12,876 bases of DNA from CAZCBD01 sp964496755 (lineage in GTDB: Bacteria; Bacteroidota; Ignavibacteria; Ignavibacteriales; Melioribacteraceae): assembly GCA_964496755.1 (NCBI GenBank), contig CAZCBD010000069.1, positions 1 through 12,876 on the forward strand, written 5' to 3'. Position 1 is the stretch's first letter; the number at the start of each line of letters is the position of its first letter. The translations under genes and the position numbers were made by a program. The notes under the pieces were generated by a model. It was given only the letters and a program-made list of their open reading frames with translations. It had not been told where the DNA came from and made no database searches. Of the stretch, positions 1 through 8,042 are shown piece after piece.

Positions 1-701
1 CAGGCTTCAACAATAGCATTGTGTAGTTTTACCGATAATTCTTTATCATAATTTTTTTTGAGACAGTAAACTCCGTCTTCCGGAACATTTAAGTCGAAAT
101 CGGAAAAGAAATATGCTTTTAGTTCATCAGGATTCAAACCAGAGTTAATAACAGTATGATATTCATTATACCACATTGCTGTCATTGCATCTACGGCATC
201 AAAAATAAAAAGATTAGTAGGTGAATCGGCTTTAATAAAATTTATTTTAAGGTTAAAGTTTTTTTCAAAAGCCAATGGTATTTCATCGAATCCGGAGCGC
301 CAAATAGCTATGTTTTTGTTATTAAAATCTGCGGGTTTTAAAATTTGCAATTTCTTTTTTGTTAAAAACATTTGTGCGGATTTTTGTGAAAGTTGACAAA
401 TATTTATTAGACTCACATTTTTGGCTTTTAAAAAAATTGCGGTAGAAAGAAACATAGAAGCAAAATCCACTTTTTCTTTGCACAGCAATTCTTGTGATGT
501 TTTTCCCGGACCGGTGTGGATAATTTCCACATCCAAACCATATTTTTTAAAAATGCCTTTTTTAACTCCTGCATAATATCCTGCAAATTGGGCTTGAGGT
601 GTCCAGTGAAGTGCAATTTTTATTTTTTCAAAATGATTTTGTGCAGAGATACTTATTGAAATAAAAAAAAGAAATATAAGTCTTACAAATAGTTTATCCA
701 T
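1..701 (-). CDS. NMT1/THI5-type periplasmic substrate-binding protein, 3' end beyond window
   Basis: The first 233 residues are visible and the frame is still open at the left edge. Residues 1-20 form a signal peptide (basic start, hydrophobic core, cleavage near SA/Q), so the product is exported. Residues 27-45 contain HWTPQAQFAGYYAG, the hallmark N-terminal strand of NMT1/THI5-like type 2 periplasmic binding proteins. It is followed by GIFKKYGLDVEI and a GPGKTSQELL segment, as in thiamine-precursor, nitrate/sulfonate and related binders. The ATG lies one base after the stop of the upstream histidine kinase gene (TAATATG), so the two are probably translationally coupled. The ligand cannot be told from sequence. 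The QAQFAGYYAG version of this fold also occurs as the sensor part of membrane histidine kinases and cyclases, so the missing C-terminus could hold a membrane segment and signalling domain. Family assignment is firm; a role in transport rather than sensing is open. Confidence 0.85.
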   Translation of the reverse strand, partial: MDKLFVRLIFLFFISISISAQNHFEKIKIALHWTPQAQFAGYYAGVKKGIFKKYGLDVEIIHTGPGKTSQELLCKEKVDFASMFLSTAIFLKAKNVSLINICQLSQKSAQMFLTKKKLQILKPADFNNKNIAIWRSGFDEIPLAFEKNFNLKINFIKADSPTNLFIFDAVDAMTAMWYNEYHTVINSGLNPDELKAYFFSDFDLNVPEDGVYCLKKNYDKELSVKLHNAIVEA

Positions 702-702
702 A

Positions 703-1794
703 TTAATTAGCCGGTAATTGTACAATAAATTTTGAACCTTTATTAATTTCACTTTCCACAATAATATCACCGTCATTCAGTTGGGCAAATTCTTTACACA
801 ACAATAAACCGAAGCCGGTACCGCTTTCGGAGTTGGTACCTTTTCTTGAGACTTTTATGCCGGGTTTAAATAAATCATTCAATAATTTCTTGTCCATTCC
901 AATTCCTTCATCCTGCACAATTATATTATGAATTGAATTATCTAAAAACCATTTTATAATGATTTGTTTGTTTTTGGGTGTAAACTTAATACTGTTACAA
1001 ACAAGATTCCTAATTATTGTATTTAACATATTTCTATCGGCTTCTACGGTTACTTTAGGAGTGATATTATTTATAATCGTAATATTTTTAATTTTAGCCG
1101 GTTGTTGGTAAAAATTTATAATATGATTACAGAGTGCAAATAAGTCAATAGTTTCTTTTTCAGCTGTAATATTATTTGTTTTTAATCGAGCCCAATTCAG
1201 AAGATTTTCTAACAAGTTAAATGAACTTTTTGAAATTTCGTTTATGGTTCGCGCAAAACTTTTAACTTCTTCAAGCGGAATTTCATTTTCTTCATCGCTG
1301 TAAAGTTCCGAGAAACCTATTAAAGCATTCAGAGGATTTTTTAGATCGTGAGCAATAATTGAAAGAAGTTTATCTTTGCCGGCATTGCTTTCGGCAAGTT
1401 GATTATTGATTTCTAAAATATTTTTTTCATATTTAATTCTCTCGGAAATATCTCTGAACGTAGTTAAAATAAAATGAAAATTATTATTCTCAAAAGTATT
1501 GATAGTCATATCTACAGGTATGTACTCACCGTTTTTAGAAGTGACTTTTCTGTTTGCCAATACATCGCCAAACATTTTTATGTCACGAATATTATCAGGC
1601 ATATTAATAATTGACTCTTCATCCAACAAAAGAGATAGTTTTTGGCCTATTAGTTCTTTTTTCGAATATCCCAACAAATCGGAGCACGCTTTATTAGTAT
1701 CCACAATTCTTCCGTTGTTTCCATCGGAGATAATCATTGCTTCTACTGCTTCATTGAAGACTTGCTGATAAAGGTTATTGTTTGTGAGTATCAT
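703..1794 (-). CDS. Soluble PAS-domain sensor histidine kinase
   Basis: This 363-residue protein has no signal peptide or membrane segment and is probably cytoplasmic. A PAS domain spans about residues 10-120 (SDGNNGRIVDTNKACSDLLG, then a PAC-like end TTFRDISERI). A short coiled linker leads to the HisKA dimerisation domain with phospho-accepting H149 in SIIAHDLKNPLNALIGFSE. The HATPase_c domain follows, with N box IRNLVCNSIKFTP (261-273), G1 DEGIGM (295-300) and G2 GTGFGL (325-330). All catalytic motifs look intact, so it should autophosphorylate. No receiver domain or response regulator lies in the window. It heads a two-gene unit with the binding protein downstream. The SD before this ATG is weak. 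The PAS ligand or cofactor cannot be read from the sequence. Confidence 0.93.
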   Translation of the reverse strand: MILTNNNLYQQVFNEAVEAMIISDGNNGRIVDTNKACSDLLGYSKKELIGQKLSLLLDEESIINMPDNIRDIKMFGDVLANRKVTSKNGEYIPVDMTINTFENNNFHFILTTFRDISERIKYEKNILEINNQLAESNAGKDKLLSIIAHDLKNPLNALIGFSELYSDEENEIPLEEVKSFARTINEISKSSFNLLENLLNWARLKTNNITAEKETIDLFALCNHIINFYQQPAKIKNITIINNITPKVTVEADRNMLNTIIRNLVCNSIKFTPKNKQIIIKWFLDNSIHNIIVQDEGIGMDKKLLNDLFKPGIKVSRKGTNSESGTGFGLLLCKEFAQLNDGDIIVESEINKGSKFIVQLPAN

Positions 1795-2026
1795 TCTGAT
1801 TTTAATCGTTATTTTTTTAACATAAAAAAATAATAAAAAATGTACTTAAAAAAAGTTATAATTATTACAAATAGCCATTAGTAAAAAAAATTATTATATC
1901 CAAATGTGGTAAAGAATTTTTATTAATGTATATTTTTAATTATTCGGCTCTATTTAATTATATTTGTAACGTAATTTTTTACAAATAAGTAACTATTTCT
2001 TTAATATATTAAATTAGTAGGCTACA
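1795..2026. promoter_or_regulatory. Divergent intergenic promoter region between the histidine kinase gene and gcvP
   Basis: This 232-base, very AT-rich spacer separates the 5' ends of two divergent genes, so both promoters should lie here. For the kinase side, the minus strand carries a TATAAT at 1893-1898, about 95 bases before the ATG, without a convincing -35 box. For gcvP see the separate entry at 1959-1966. No riboswitch-like structure or clear operator palindrome was seen. Confidence 0.5.
1959..1966 (+). promoter_or_regulatory. Candidate gcvP promoter -7 box (TAnnTTTG type)
   Basis: TATATTTG matches the TAnnTTTG element used by the primary sigma factor of Bacteroidetes. It lies 60 bases before the gcvP start codon, giving a 5' leader of roughly 50 bases. 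The usual upstream TTG/TTTG element is not evident at the expected distance, and such short AT-rich matches arise by chance, so this is tentative. Confidence 0.3.
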
Positions 2027-4885
2027 ATGGGAAAAAGTGATTTTAAAGATTTGTTTGAAAAACGTCACATCGGTCCAAGTGCTGATGAAACTGCAGAAAT
2101 GTTAAAAGTAATCGGATATAATTCGCTTGATGAATTAATTGATGATACGGTTCCTGCACAAATAAAATTAAAAAAAGAATTGGAATTGCCTGAAGCAATG
2201 ACAGAACAAAAAGTTTTGGCACATCTTAAAGAATTAGCTTCAAAAAACAAGCTATTTAAAAATTATATAGGAATGGGATATTATCCTGCAATTACACCAT
2301 CTGTTATTTTAAGAAATATTTTTCAAAATCCGGGTTGGTATACCCAGTACACACCTTATCAAGCTGAAATATCTCAGGGAAGATTGGAAGCTTTGTTAAA
2401 TTTTCAAACCATGCTTTCCGATTTAACTGCCCTGCCACTTGCCAATGCTTCATTATTGGATGAAGCAACTGCAGCTGCCGAGGCCATGGGAATGTTTTTT
2501 TCTTCCCGCAAAAGAGCAAAAAAAGAATCAAAAGTCTTTTTTGTTGATGAAGAAGTTTTCCCTCAAACTATAGATGTACTTAAAACCAGAGCCAATACTT
2601 TGGGAATAGAATTAAAAATCGGAAATTACCAAAATCTAGAAATAACTGATGATTTATTCGGGCTTTTGGTTCAATACCCTAATCAAGTTGGTGAGATAAA
2701 TGATTATTCAAGTTTATTTGCAAAGGCAGATGAAAAAGGAATATTTAAAGTAGTTGCAGCCGATTTAATGAGTTTGGCTATTTTAACTCCTCCGGGAGAA
2801 TTTGGTGCCGATTGTGTTGTCGGTTCTACTCAAAGATTTGGTTTGCCACTTGGTTATGGCGGACCGCATGCCGGATATTTTGTTACCAAAGAAGAATTTA
2901 AAAGACAAATACCCGGCAGAATTATTGGTGTTTCAGTTGATGCTGATGGTAATAAGGCTTTAAGAATGGCTTTGCAAACAAGAGAACAACATATTAAACG
3001 TGAAAAAGCTACAAGTAATATTTGTACTTCGCAAGTTTTATTAGCAATAATGTCGGGGATGTATGCAGTTTATTATGGGCCGGAAAGAATTAAAGCAACT
3101 GCTGAAAAAATTCATGCACTTACCTCAATGTTAAATAACGGGCTATCAAAATTAAGTCTCGAACAAGAAAATAAATATTTTTTCGATACGTTAAAAATTA
3201 AAATTGATGCAAATGCTTTTAACAAATTAGCTTTGGAAAACGGAATTAATATTCGCATTATCGACAACGATTTTATCGGAATTTCATTAGCAGAAACAAA
3301 TAGCGTGGATGATGTAAAAGAATTGTTAGCTTTATTTGCAAAATTTACAAATAAGGATTTTGAATTTGAACCCGAAGAATCTATAAATATCCCTGAAAAC
3401 TTAAAAAGGAAATCGGAATACTTAACACATCCGGTATTTAATATGTATCATTCGGAAGCAGAAATGATGCGTTATATTAAGCGTTTGGAAAGTGGTGATT
3501 TATCATTAACAACATCAATGACGCCCCTTGGCAGCTGTACAATGAAATTAAATGCCGCAACCGAACTGTTTGCAGTTGAATGGCCTGAATTTAGTCAAAT
3601 TCATCCTTTTGTTCCGGCCAATCAAGCATTGGGTTACAAAGAAATGTTAACTAATTTAGAAAAGTATTTATCCGAAATAACAGGTTTTGCTGCATGCTCG
3701 TTGCAACCTAACTCAGGAGCTCAAGGTGAATATGCAGGTTTACTAACAATAAAAAGATATCACGAAAGTAGAGGAGAAGATCAAAGGAATGTGATTATTA
3801 TTCCTTCATCGGCACATGGCACAAATCCGGCAAGCGCAATAATGGCCGGCGGGAAAGTTGTTATTGTTAAATGCGACGAAAAGGGTAATATTGATGTTGA
3901 AGATTTAAAAATTAAAGCTGATCAACATAAAGAAAATTTATCGGCTCTAATGGTAACCTATCCTTCAACTCACGGTGTATTTGAAGAATCAATTATTGAA
4001 ATATGCGACATTATTCATCAAAACGGCGGTCAAGTTTATATGGATGGTGCGAATATGAATGCACAGGTTGGTTTAACAAGTCCGAAAAACATTGGTGCCG
4101 ATGTTTGTCACTTGAACCTACATAAAACATTTGCAATACCGCACGGTGGAGGCGGACCGGGTGTCGGGCCTATTTGCTGTGCAGAACATTTAGTGCCGTT
4201 TTTACCGGGGCATTCTGTTTTTAAATTTGAAGAACATGATACTTCGGCTGTTGCCGCTTCACCTTACGGCTCGGCTAATGTTAGTTTAATTACTTATGCA
4301 TACATTTTAATGATGGGTACCGAAGGATTAAAAAATGCTACCAAGTATGCAATACTAAATGCTAATTATTTAAGAGCGCGTTTAGAAAAACATTACAAAA
4401 TTCTTTACACGGGTGCTAAAGGTAATTGTGCACATGAAATGATTGTTGATATGAATGAATTTAAACATTCAATTAATATTGAAGTTGAAGATATTGCCAA
4501 GCGGTTGATGGATTATTCCTATCATGCGCCAACTGTTGCTTTTCCGGTTCATGGCACACTTATGGTCGAGCCAACCGAAAGTGAAAGCAAAGCGGAACTT
4601 GATAGATTCTGTGATGCGATGATTCAAATTCGTGAAGAATTAAAAGAAATTGAAAAAGGGGAAGCAGACAAAACGGATAATGTTTTAAAAAATGCTCCGC
4701 ATACTGCTAAAGCGGCTACTGCTGATGAATGGACTCATCAATATTCAAGGCAAAAAGCCGTTTATCCAATTGAATATTTGAAGATTAGAAAATTTTGGCC
4801 ATTATCTGCAAGAATTGATAATGCTTATGGCGATAGAAATTTGTTTTGCTCTTGCGTTCCCGTAGAAGACTATGTTCAAGATTAA
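2027..4885 (+). CDS. gcvP: Glycine dehydrogenase (decarboxylating), glycine cleavage system P protein, single-chain form
   Basis: This protein decarboxylates glycine using pyridoxal phosphate and passes the aminomethyl group to lipoylated H protein, feeding one-carbon units to tetrahydrofolate. It is 952 residues long, the size of the fused form in which the alpha and beta halves (GcvPA and GcvPB in many other bacteria) are joined. The N-terminal half carries KRHIGPSADE (12-21), YQAEISQGRLEAL and the conserved GLPLGYGGPHAGYF stretch (272-285). The C-terminal half carries TTSMTPLGSCTMKLNAATE (495-513) and the PLP-binding lysine K700 in LNLHKTFAIPHGGGGPG. Nothing looks truncated. Only a weak SD (AGTAGG, spacing 5) precedes the ATG. 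gcvT and gcvH are not in the window. The next gene follows after five bases, so gcvP heads a probable operon. Confidence 0.98.
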   Translation: MGKSDFKDLFEKRHIGPSADETAEMLKVIGYNSLDELIDDTVPAQIKLKKELELPEAMTEQKVLAHLKELASKNKLFKNYIGMGYYPAITPSVILRNIFQNPGWYTQYTPYQAEISQGRLEALLNFQTMLSDLTALPLANASLLDEATAAAEAMGMFFSSRKRAKKESKVFFVDEEVFPQTIDVLKTRANTLGIELKIGNYQNLEITDDLFGLLVQYPNQVGEINDYSSLFAKADEKGIFKVVAADLMSLAILTPPGEFGADCVVGSTQRFGLPLGYGGPHAGYFVTKEEFKRQIPGRIIGVSVDADGNKALRMALQTREQHIKREKATSNICTSQVLLAIMSGMYAVYYGPERIKATAEKIHALTSMLNNGLSKLSLEQENKYFFDTLKIKIDANAFNKLALENGINIRIIDNDFIGISLAETNSVDDVKELLALFAKFTNKDFEFEPEESINIPENLKRKSEYLTHPVFNMYHSEAEMMRYIKRLESGDLSLTTSMTPLGSCTMKLNAATELFAVEWPEFSQIHPFVPANQALGYKEMLTNLEKYLSEITGFAACSLQPNSGAQGEYAGLLTIKRYHESRGEDQRNVIIIPSSAHGTNPASAIMAGGKVVIVKCDEKGNIDVEDLKIKADQHKENLSALMVTYPSTHGVFEESIIEICDIIHQNGGQVYMDGANMNAQVGLTSPKNIGADVCHLNLHKTFAIPHGGGGPGVGPICCAEHLVPFLPGHSVFKFEEHDTSAVAASPYGSANVSLITYAYILMMGTEGLKNATKYAILNANYLRARLEKHYKILYTGAKGNCAHEMIVDMNEFKHSINIEVEDIAKRLMDYSYHAPTVAFPVHGTLMVEPTESESKAELDRFCDAMIQIREELKEIEKGEADKTDNVLKNAPHTAKAATADEWTHQYSRQKAVYPIEYLKIRKFWPLSARIDNAYGDRNLFCSCVPVEDYVQD

Positions 4886-4890
4886 AACAA

Positions 4891-5283
4891 ATGGAAAATA
4901 TTTGTAAAATATTAAAAGAAGCAAAAACAATAGCAATAGTTGGTTTATCTAGTAATCCAAATAAAACCAGCAGACAAATTGCAGATTTCTTAATATTAAA
5001 AGGCTATTCAGTGGTTGGAGTTAATCCGGCCACTGATACAGCCGGCAATATTATTTGTTATAAAAACCTATCCGAGATTCCATTTCCTGTTGATATAATT
5101 GATATTTTCCGACCATCTAAAGATATACCTTTTCTAACGGATGAAATTATATCGATAAAACCAAAACTTGTTTGGCTTCAGCTGGGTATTAAAAATAATT
5201 CCGAAATTGAAAAGATGAAAAACGCCGGAATAGATTCTGTTCAAAATAAATGTATTAAAATTGAATACCAGAGATGCTTTTGA
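4891..5283 (+). CDS. CoA-binding domain protein (YccU-like small Rossmann protein)
   Basis: This 130-residue protein consists almost wholly of one CoA_binding_2 Rossmann domain. Visible are the nucleotide loop AIVGLSSNPNKTSRQIADFL (15-34), GYSVVGVNP (38-46), the central VDIIDIFRPS (67-76), VWLQLGI (94-100) and the C-terminal NKCIKIEYQR (119-128), a signature of this family. An in-frame ATG at 4846 would add 15 basic residues, but these would lie inside the end of gcvP and do not fit the family, which starts just before the first beta strand. The ATG at 4891, five bases after the gcvP stop, is therefore preferred. The family is widespread and its members bind CoA, but a physiological role is not established and none is implied by the neighbours. 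The 3' end overlaps the next gene by 10 bases. Confidence 0.9.
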   Translation: MENICKILKEAKTIAIVGLSSNPNKTSRQIADFLILKGYSVVGVNPATDTAGNIICYKNLSEIPFPVDIIDIFRPSKDIPFLTDEIISIKPKLVWLQLGIKNNSEIEKMKNAGIDSVQNKCIKIEYQRCF

Positions 5284-6587
5284 AATTTTTGTGTTTAAGT
5301 ATTTTAATATTGAATTTGATTTTATATTCAATTTCAGCTCAAGATCTGAATACTGAAAAAATTCAAATAGATTCTATTAGTATTTCCGGAAATTATAAAA
5401 CATTAACTTCAGTAATTAAAAGGGAATTATCCTTTTCAAAGGGTGACTTTGTTGATTCATCTATTTTAAATTATAATCGCGAAAGAATATTTAGTTTGGG
5501 GCTTTTTAATCGTGTTGTTCTTACTGTTGTAAATAAAAAGCAAAAAAATATTTTAAAAATTATTGTTAAAGAAAGTTGGTATATCTTTGCTTTGCCCGTT
5601 ATTGAAACCATTGGAAAAAGTTTTAGCAAAGCACAATATGGCTTATTCATATTGCATAAAAATTTTTCCGGCAGAAACGATAAATTTTTTTTAAAAACCG
5701 CAATAGGATATGATCCTTATTTTTTATTGGCTTATAGCAATCCATATATAGGAAAGGATGGAAGCTATTATTATTCAATCTCTGCCAAGCATCAAAAAAA
5801 GAACAATCAAAGTCTTTTAGCAAAGAAATTAGCAGAAAAAGAATTTGTTTATAAAATAAATTCCATAAATTTTTCTTTTGGAAAAAGAATAAGCAATTAT
5901 AGTATGATAATTTCCGGAATAGGTTTCACTAATCTTTCTGCAGATTTTTATAAACCGCTAATAACTATTTCTACAAAAGGAAAAGATAATTTTCTAAATG
6001 TTGGTTTAAGCTATGTTTATGATTCACGCGATTTAATTCAATCGGCAGAAACAGGTTTTTATTTTAATATTCAATATTTAAAGCTCGGTTTAATCGGTTC
6101 ATTAAATTCAAATGTTATTGATATGGATGTTAGGAATTATCTTCCTCTTTATAAATCAATTTATATTAAAAATAGATTGTATGTTAAAACGGTTTTTGGC
6201 AAACAGATTCCTTACTATCAACATGCTATTCTTGGAATTGGAGATTTTGTAAGAGGTCATCAAAATGATATTCGTGAGGGATTGGCATTTATTTTAAGTT
6301 CAAATGAAATTAATATTCCGATTATTAAAGAGTGGGATTTAAAATTCAAGTTACCTCTTTTGCCTGAAAATTTAACCGAAGTAAGGATAGGTATTAATGT
6401 TTTTTGCTTTTTCGATACCGGAAGTACATTTAATAATTACAAGGAAATTAGAAAAAAGAATTTTTATAATGGTTACGGACTAGGACTGCAATTATTGATT
6501 TTACCACATAATGCTTGGCACTTCGAGTATTCTTTTAACGAATTTGGAAAAGGAGAAATTACAATTGGAACAGGTTTTTCTTTCTGA
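5274..6587 (+). CDS. Omp85/BamA-family outer membrane protein with one POTRA domain
   Basis: This 437-residue exported protein starts with a signal peptide (residues 1-22, hydrophobic core, SA/Q cleavage site). One POTRA domain follows (about 30-101: IDSISISGNYKT, then RIFSLGLFNRVVLTV). The rest is a 16-strand-type barrel of the bacterial surface antigen family. It has YVYDSRD (247-253), a loop-6 motif FVRGH (325-329) equivalent to the VRGF motif, FFDTGS (379-384), and a C-terminal aromatic end ITIGTGFSF typical of a BAM targeting signal. True BamA has about five POTRA domains and TamA three, so this is a small relative. It may move or insert proteins or lipids at the outer membrane, but the substrate is unknown. 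The start overlaps the upstream gene by 10 bases and the end overlaps rsmE by 23 bases, which supports co-translation. Confidence 0.85.
   Translation: MLLKFLCLSILILNLILYSISAQDLNTEKIQIDSISISGNYKTLTSVIKRELSFSKGDFVDSSILNYNRERIFSLGLFNRVVLTVVNKKQKNILKIIVKESWYIFALPVIETIGKSFSKAQYGLFILHKNFSGRNDKFFLKTAIGYDPYFLLAYSNPYIGKDGSYYYSISAKHQKKNNQSLLAKKLAEKEFVYKINSINFSFGKRISNYSMIISGIGFTNLSADFYKPLITISTKGKDNFLNVGLSYVYDSRDLIQSAETGFYFNIQYLKLGLIGSLNSNVIDMDVRNYLPLYKSIYIKNRLYVKTVFGKQIPYYQHAILGIGDFVRGHQNDIREGLAFILSSNEINIPIIKEWDLKFKLPLLPENLTEVRIGINVFCFFDTGSTFNNYKEIRKKNFYNGYGLGLQLLILPHNAWHFEYSFNEFGKGEITIGTGFSF
6551..6555 (+). promoter_or_regulatory. Shine-Dalgarno site that sets the TTG start of rsmE
   Basis: AGGAG, within the run AAAAGGAG, lies nine bases before a TTG at 6565 in the rsmE frame. 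It is among the strongest SD sequences in the window and sits inside the upstream outer-membrane gene. It supports the internal TTG, rather than the ATG at 6511, as the rsmE start. Confidence 0.75.
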
Positions 6588-7260
6588 CATAGAATTATTT
6601 TTAGCTGATAAAATTATTGATTCAATTATTTTTATTTCGGGTAACGAAGCAAATCACATTTTAAAAGTAATGCGCCACAAAACAGGTGATAAAATATTTG
6701 TAACTGATGGTAATGGAAAAATATTTCAAACTAAAATTATTAATACATCACGACGAGAACTTGAATGCGAAATAGTTAATGAATACAGCTATAAAATGGA
6801 TTTTCCCAATTTAACCATTTGCATACCTAGATTACGAAATAATGATAGATTTGACTTTGCATTAGAAAAGTTAGTTGAAATGGGAATTACAAATTTTATT
6901 GTTTTTGAGAGTAACCGTACAATAGCCAAGGGTGAAAAACTAGAACGCTGGAATAAAATTGCAATTGCAGCAATGAAACAATCTTTAAGAAGTTTTTTAC
7001 CTAATATAAAATTTGCAAAATCAATTGAGGAAATTGAAACCGAAAATGGCGAGATTATTTCTTTTGATCAAAATGCAAATAAAGTTTGGGGAAAATCAGA
7101 ATTTAATTTGACTAAAAAAACAATCTTGATTTTTGGTCCGGAAGGGGGATACAGCAAAAAGGAAGAAAGTGTTTTAAATAAACATCTAAAGTATAGATTA
7201 ACCGAAAACAGGTTGCGTTCTGAAACTGCAATTATAACAGCGATTGCAAAAATTATTTAA
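6565..7260 (+). CDS. rsmE: 16S rRNA (uracil1498-N3)-methyltransferase RsmE
   Basis: This protein methylates N3 of U1498 in 16S rRNA using S-adenosylmethionine. From the TTG start it has 231 residues, slightly short for the family. The N-terminal PUA-like RNA-binding part shows ISGNEANHILKVMRHKTGDK (24-43), the family's Hi-kVlR-k-Gd pattern. The SPOUT knot domain shows KLVEMGI (102-108), ILIFGPEGGYSKKE (187-200) and the cofactor-binding end NRLRSETA (215-222). The TTG gives the standard MEQVFLSD start, with AGGAG nine bases upstream. The ATG at 6511 would add 18 residues encoded inside the preceding gene, with no homology expected. It overlaps the outer-membrane gene by 23 bases. Its stop overlaps that of the convergent punA gene, leaving no room for a separate terminator. 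Confidence 0.93.
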   Translation: MEQVFLSDIELFLADKIIDSIIFISGNEANHILKVMRHKTGDKIFVTDGNGKIFQTKIINTSRRELECEIVNEYSYKMDFPNLTICIPRLRNNDRFDFALEKLVEMGITNFIVFESNRTIAKGEKLERWNKIAIAAMKQSLRSFLPNIKFAKSIEEIETENGEIISFDQNANKVWGKSEFNLTKKTILIFGPEGGYSKKEESVLNKHLKYRLTENRLRSETAIITAIAKII

Positions 7261-8042
7261 GAAAAAAAATTTTTAAATATTTTTACAAAATTTTTTGTTG
7301 ATTTTTCTGTAGTTCTAATAACTTCCTTATGTGTAAGCTTTTGTTTTGTTATGTCACTTGCCATATTTGATACGGAACTAATTGATAAAACATTAAAATT
7401 ATTATTTGTTGCATAAAAAACTTCGGGCAGAGTGGACATACCAACCAAATCGGCACCGGCTGTTTTCATCATTCTGATTTCTGCCGGAGTTTCGTATGAG
7501 GGGCCGGAAGTAAAAAAATAATTCCTGGTATTTACGTTTAGGTTAACTGATTTTGCCGCTTCAAGAAACCTATTTTTTAGTAATTGTGAAGGGTAAACTG
7601 TTTGATGTGTGTGTGCAATTTTCATCGAATTAAAGATTTTATTGTAAAACCAGAAGCCGATAAACGAATTGATTAAAACAATATCACCCGGGGAAAGTTT
7701 ATTATTAATAGCTCCTGAAGAATTTGTTAAAATTAGATTTCTACAATTTAGTTTTTGCAAAACTTTGATGGGATAAACACATTCATTAAAACTTAATCCT
7801 TGATATAAATGTAAACGACCTTCAAAAATTAAAATATTTTTATTGTGAATTTTAATATGATGTAATTTTAGACTGTGTCCCTTAATTTTATCTTTTTGAT
7901 TTAAATTTAAATAATTAAATGTTGAAATAATTTTAAAATAATTTAATATTTTTTTAAAACCACTACCCAATATAATTGCAGTGTCGAAATTTATATCGGA
8001 TAAACTTTTAACAATTGAATTGTCTAACAAATTTCTATTCAT
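7257..8042 (-). CDS. punA: Purine nucleoside phosphorylase, trimeric (class II) type
   Basis: This enzyme splits inosine, guanosine and their deoxy forms with phosphate into base and (deoxy)ribose-1-phosphate. Residues corresponding to the human PNP active site are present: S27 in ILGSG, H56 in KGHS, R76/H78/Y80 in GRLHLY, E184 in GPSYETPAE, M202 in GMSTLPEV, N226 in SVSN and H238 in LTHKE. The Glu/Asn pair fits 6-oxopurine specificity. The chosen start gives 261 residues and its ATG overlaps the tdk stop (8-base overlap). An ATG at 8075 would add 11 residues and a 41-base overlap. Neither start has a good SD, so translational coupling to tdk is likely. The gene is last in the deoxynucleotide block and convergent with rsmE, whose stop codon it overlaps. 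A methylthioadenosine phosphorylase is less likely given these residues. Confidence 0.93.
   Translation of the reverse strand: MNRNLLDNSIVKSLSDINFDTAIILGSGFKKILNYFKIISTFNYLNLNQKDKIKGHSLKLHHIKIHNKNILIFEGRLHLYQGLSFNECVYPIKVLQKLNCRNLILTNSSGAINNKLSPGDIVLINSFIGFWFYNKIFNSMKIAHTHQTVYPSQLLKNRFLEAAKSVNLNVNTRNYFFTSGPSYETPAEIRMMKTAGADLVGMSTLPEVFYATNNNFNVLSISSVSNMASDITKQKLTHKEVIRTTEKSTKNFVKIFKNFFS

Noticed and set aside
428..616. Short minus-strand frame of 62 codons
   Set aside because: It is an out-of-frame shadow of the NMT1/THI5 binding-protein gene on the same strand.
1795..2026. Glycine riboswitch upstream of gcvP
   Set aside because: The spacer is AT-rich with no GC-containing paired core; none of the conserved glycine aptamer segments is visible.
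4846..4890. Upstream in-frame ATG for the CoA-binding protein
   Set aside because: The 15 extra residues are basic, encoded inside the end of gcvP, and lie before the normal family start. The ATG at 4891 fits better.
7256..7285. Possible bidirectional terminator between rsmE and punA
   Set aside because: The sequence is A/T runs only, with no GC-bearing stem, and lies within the punA coding end.
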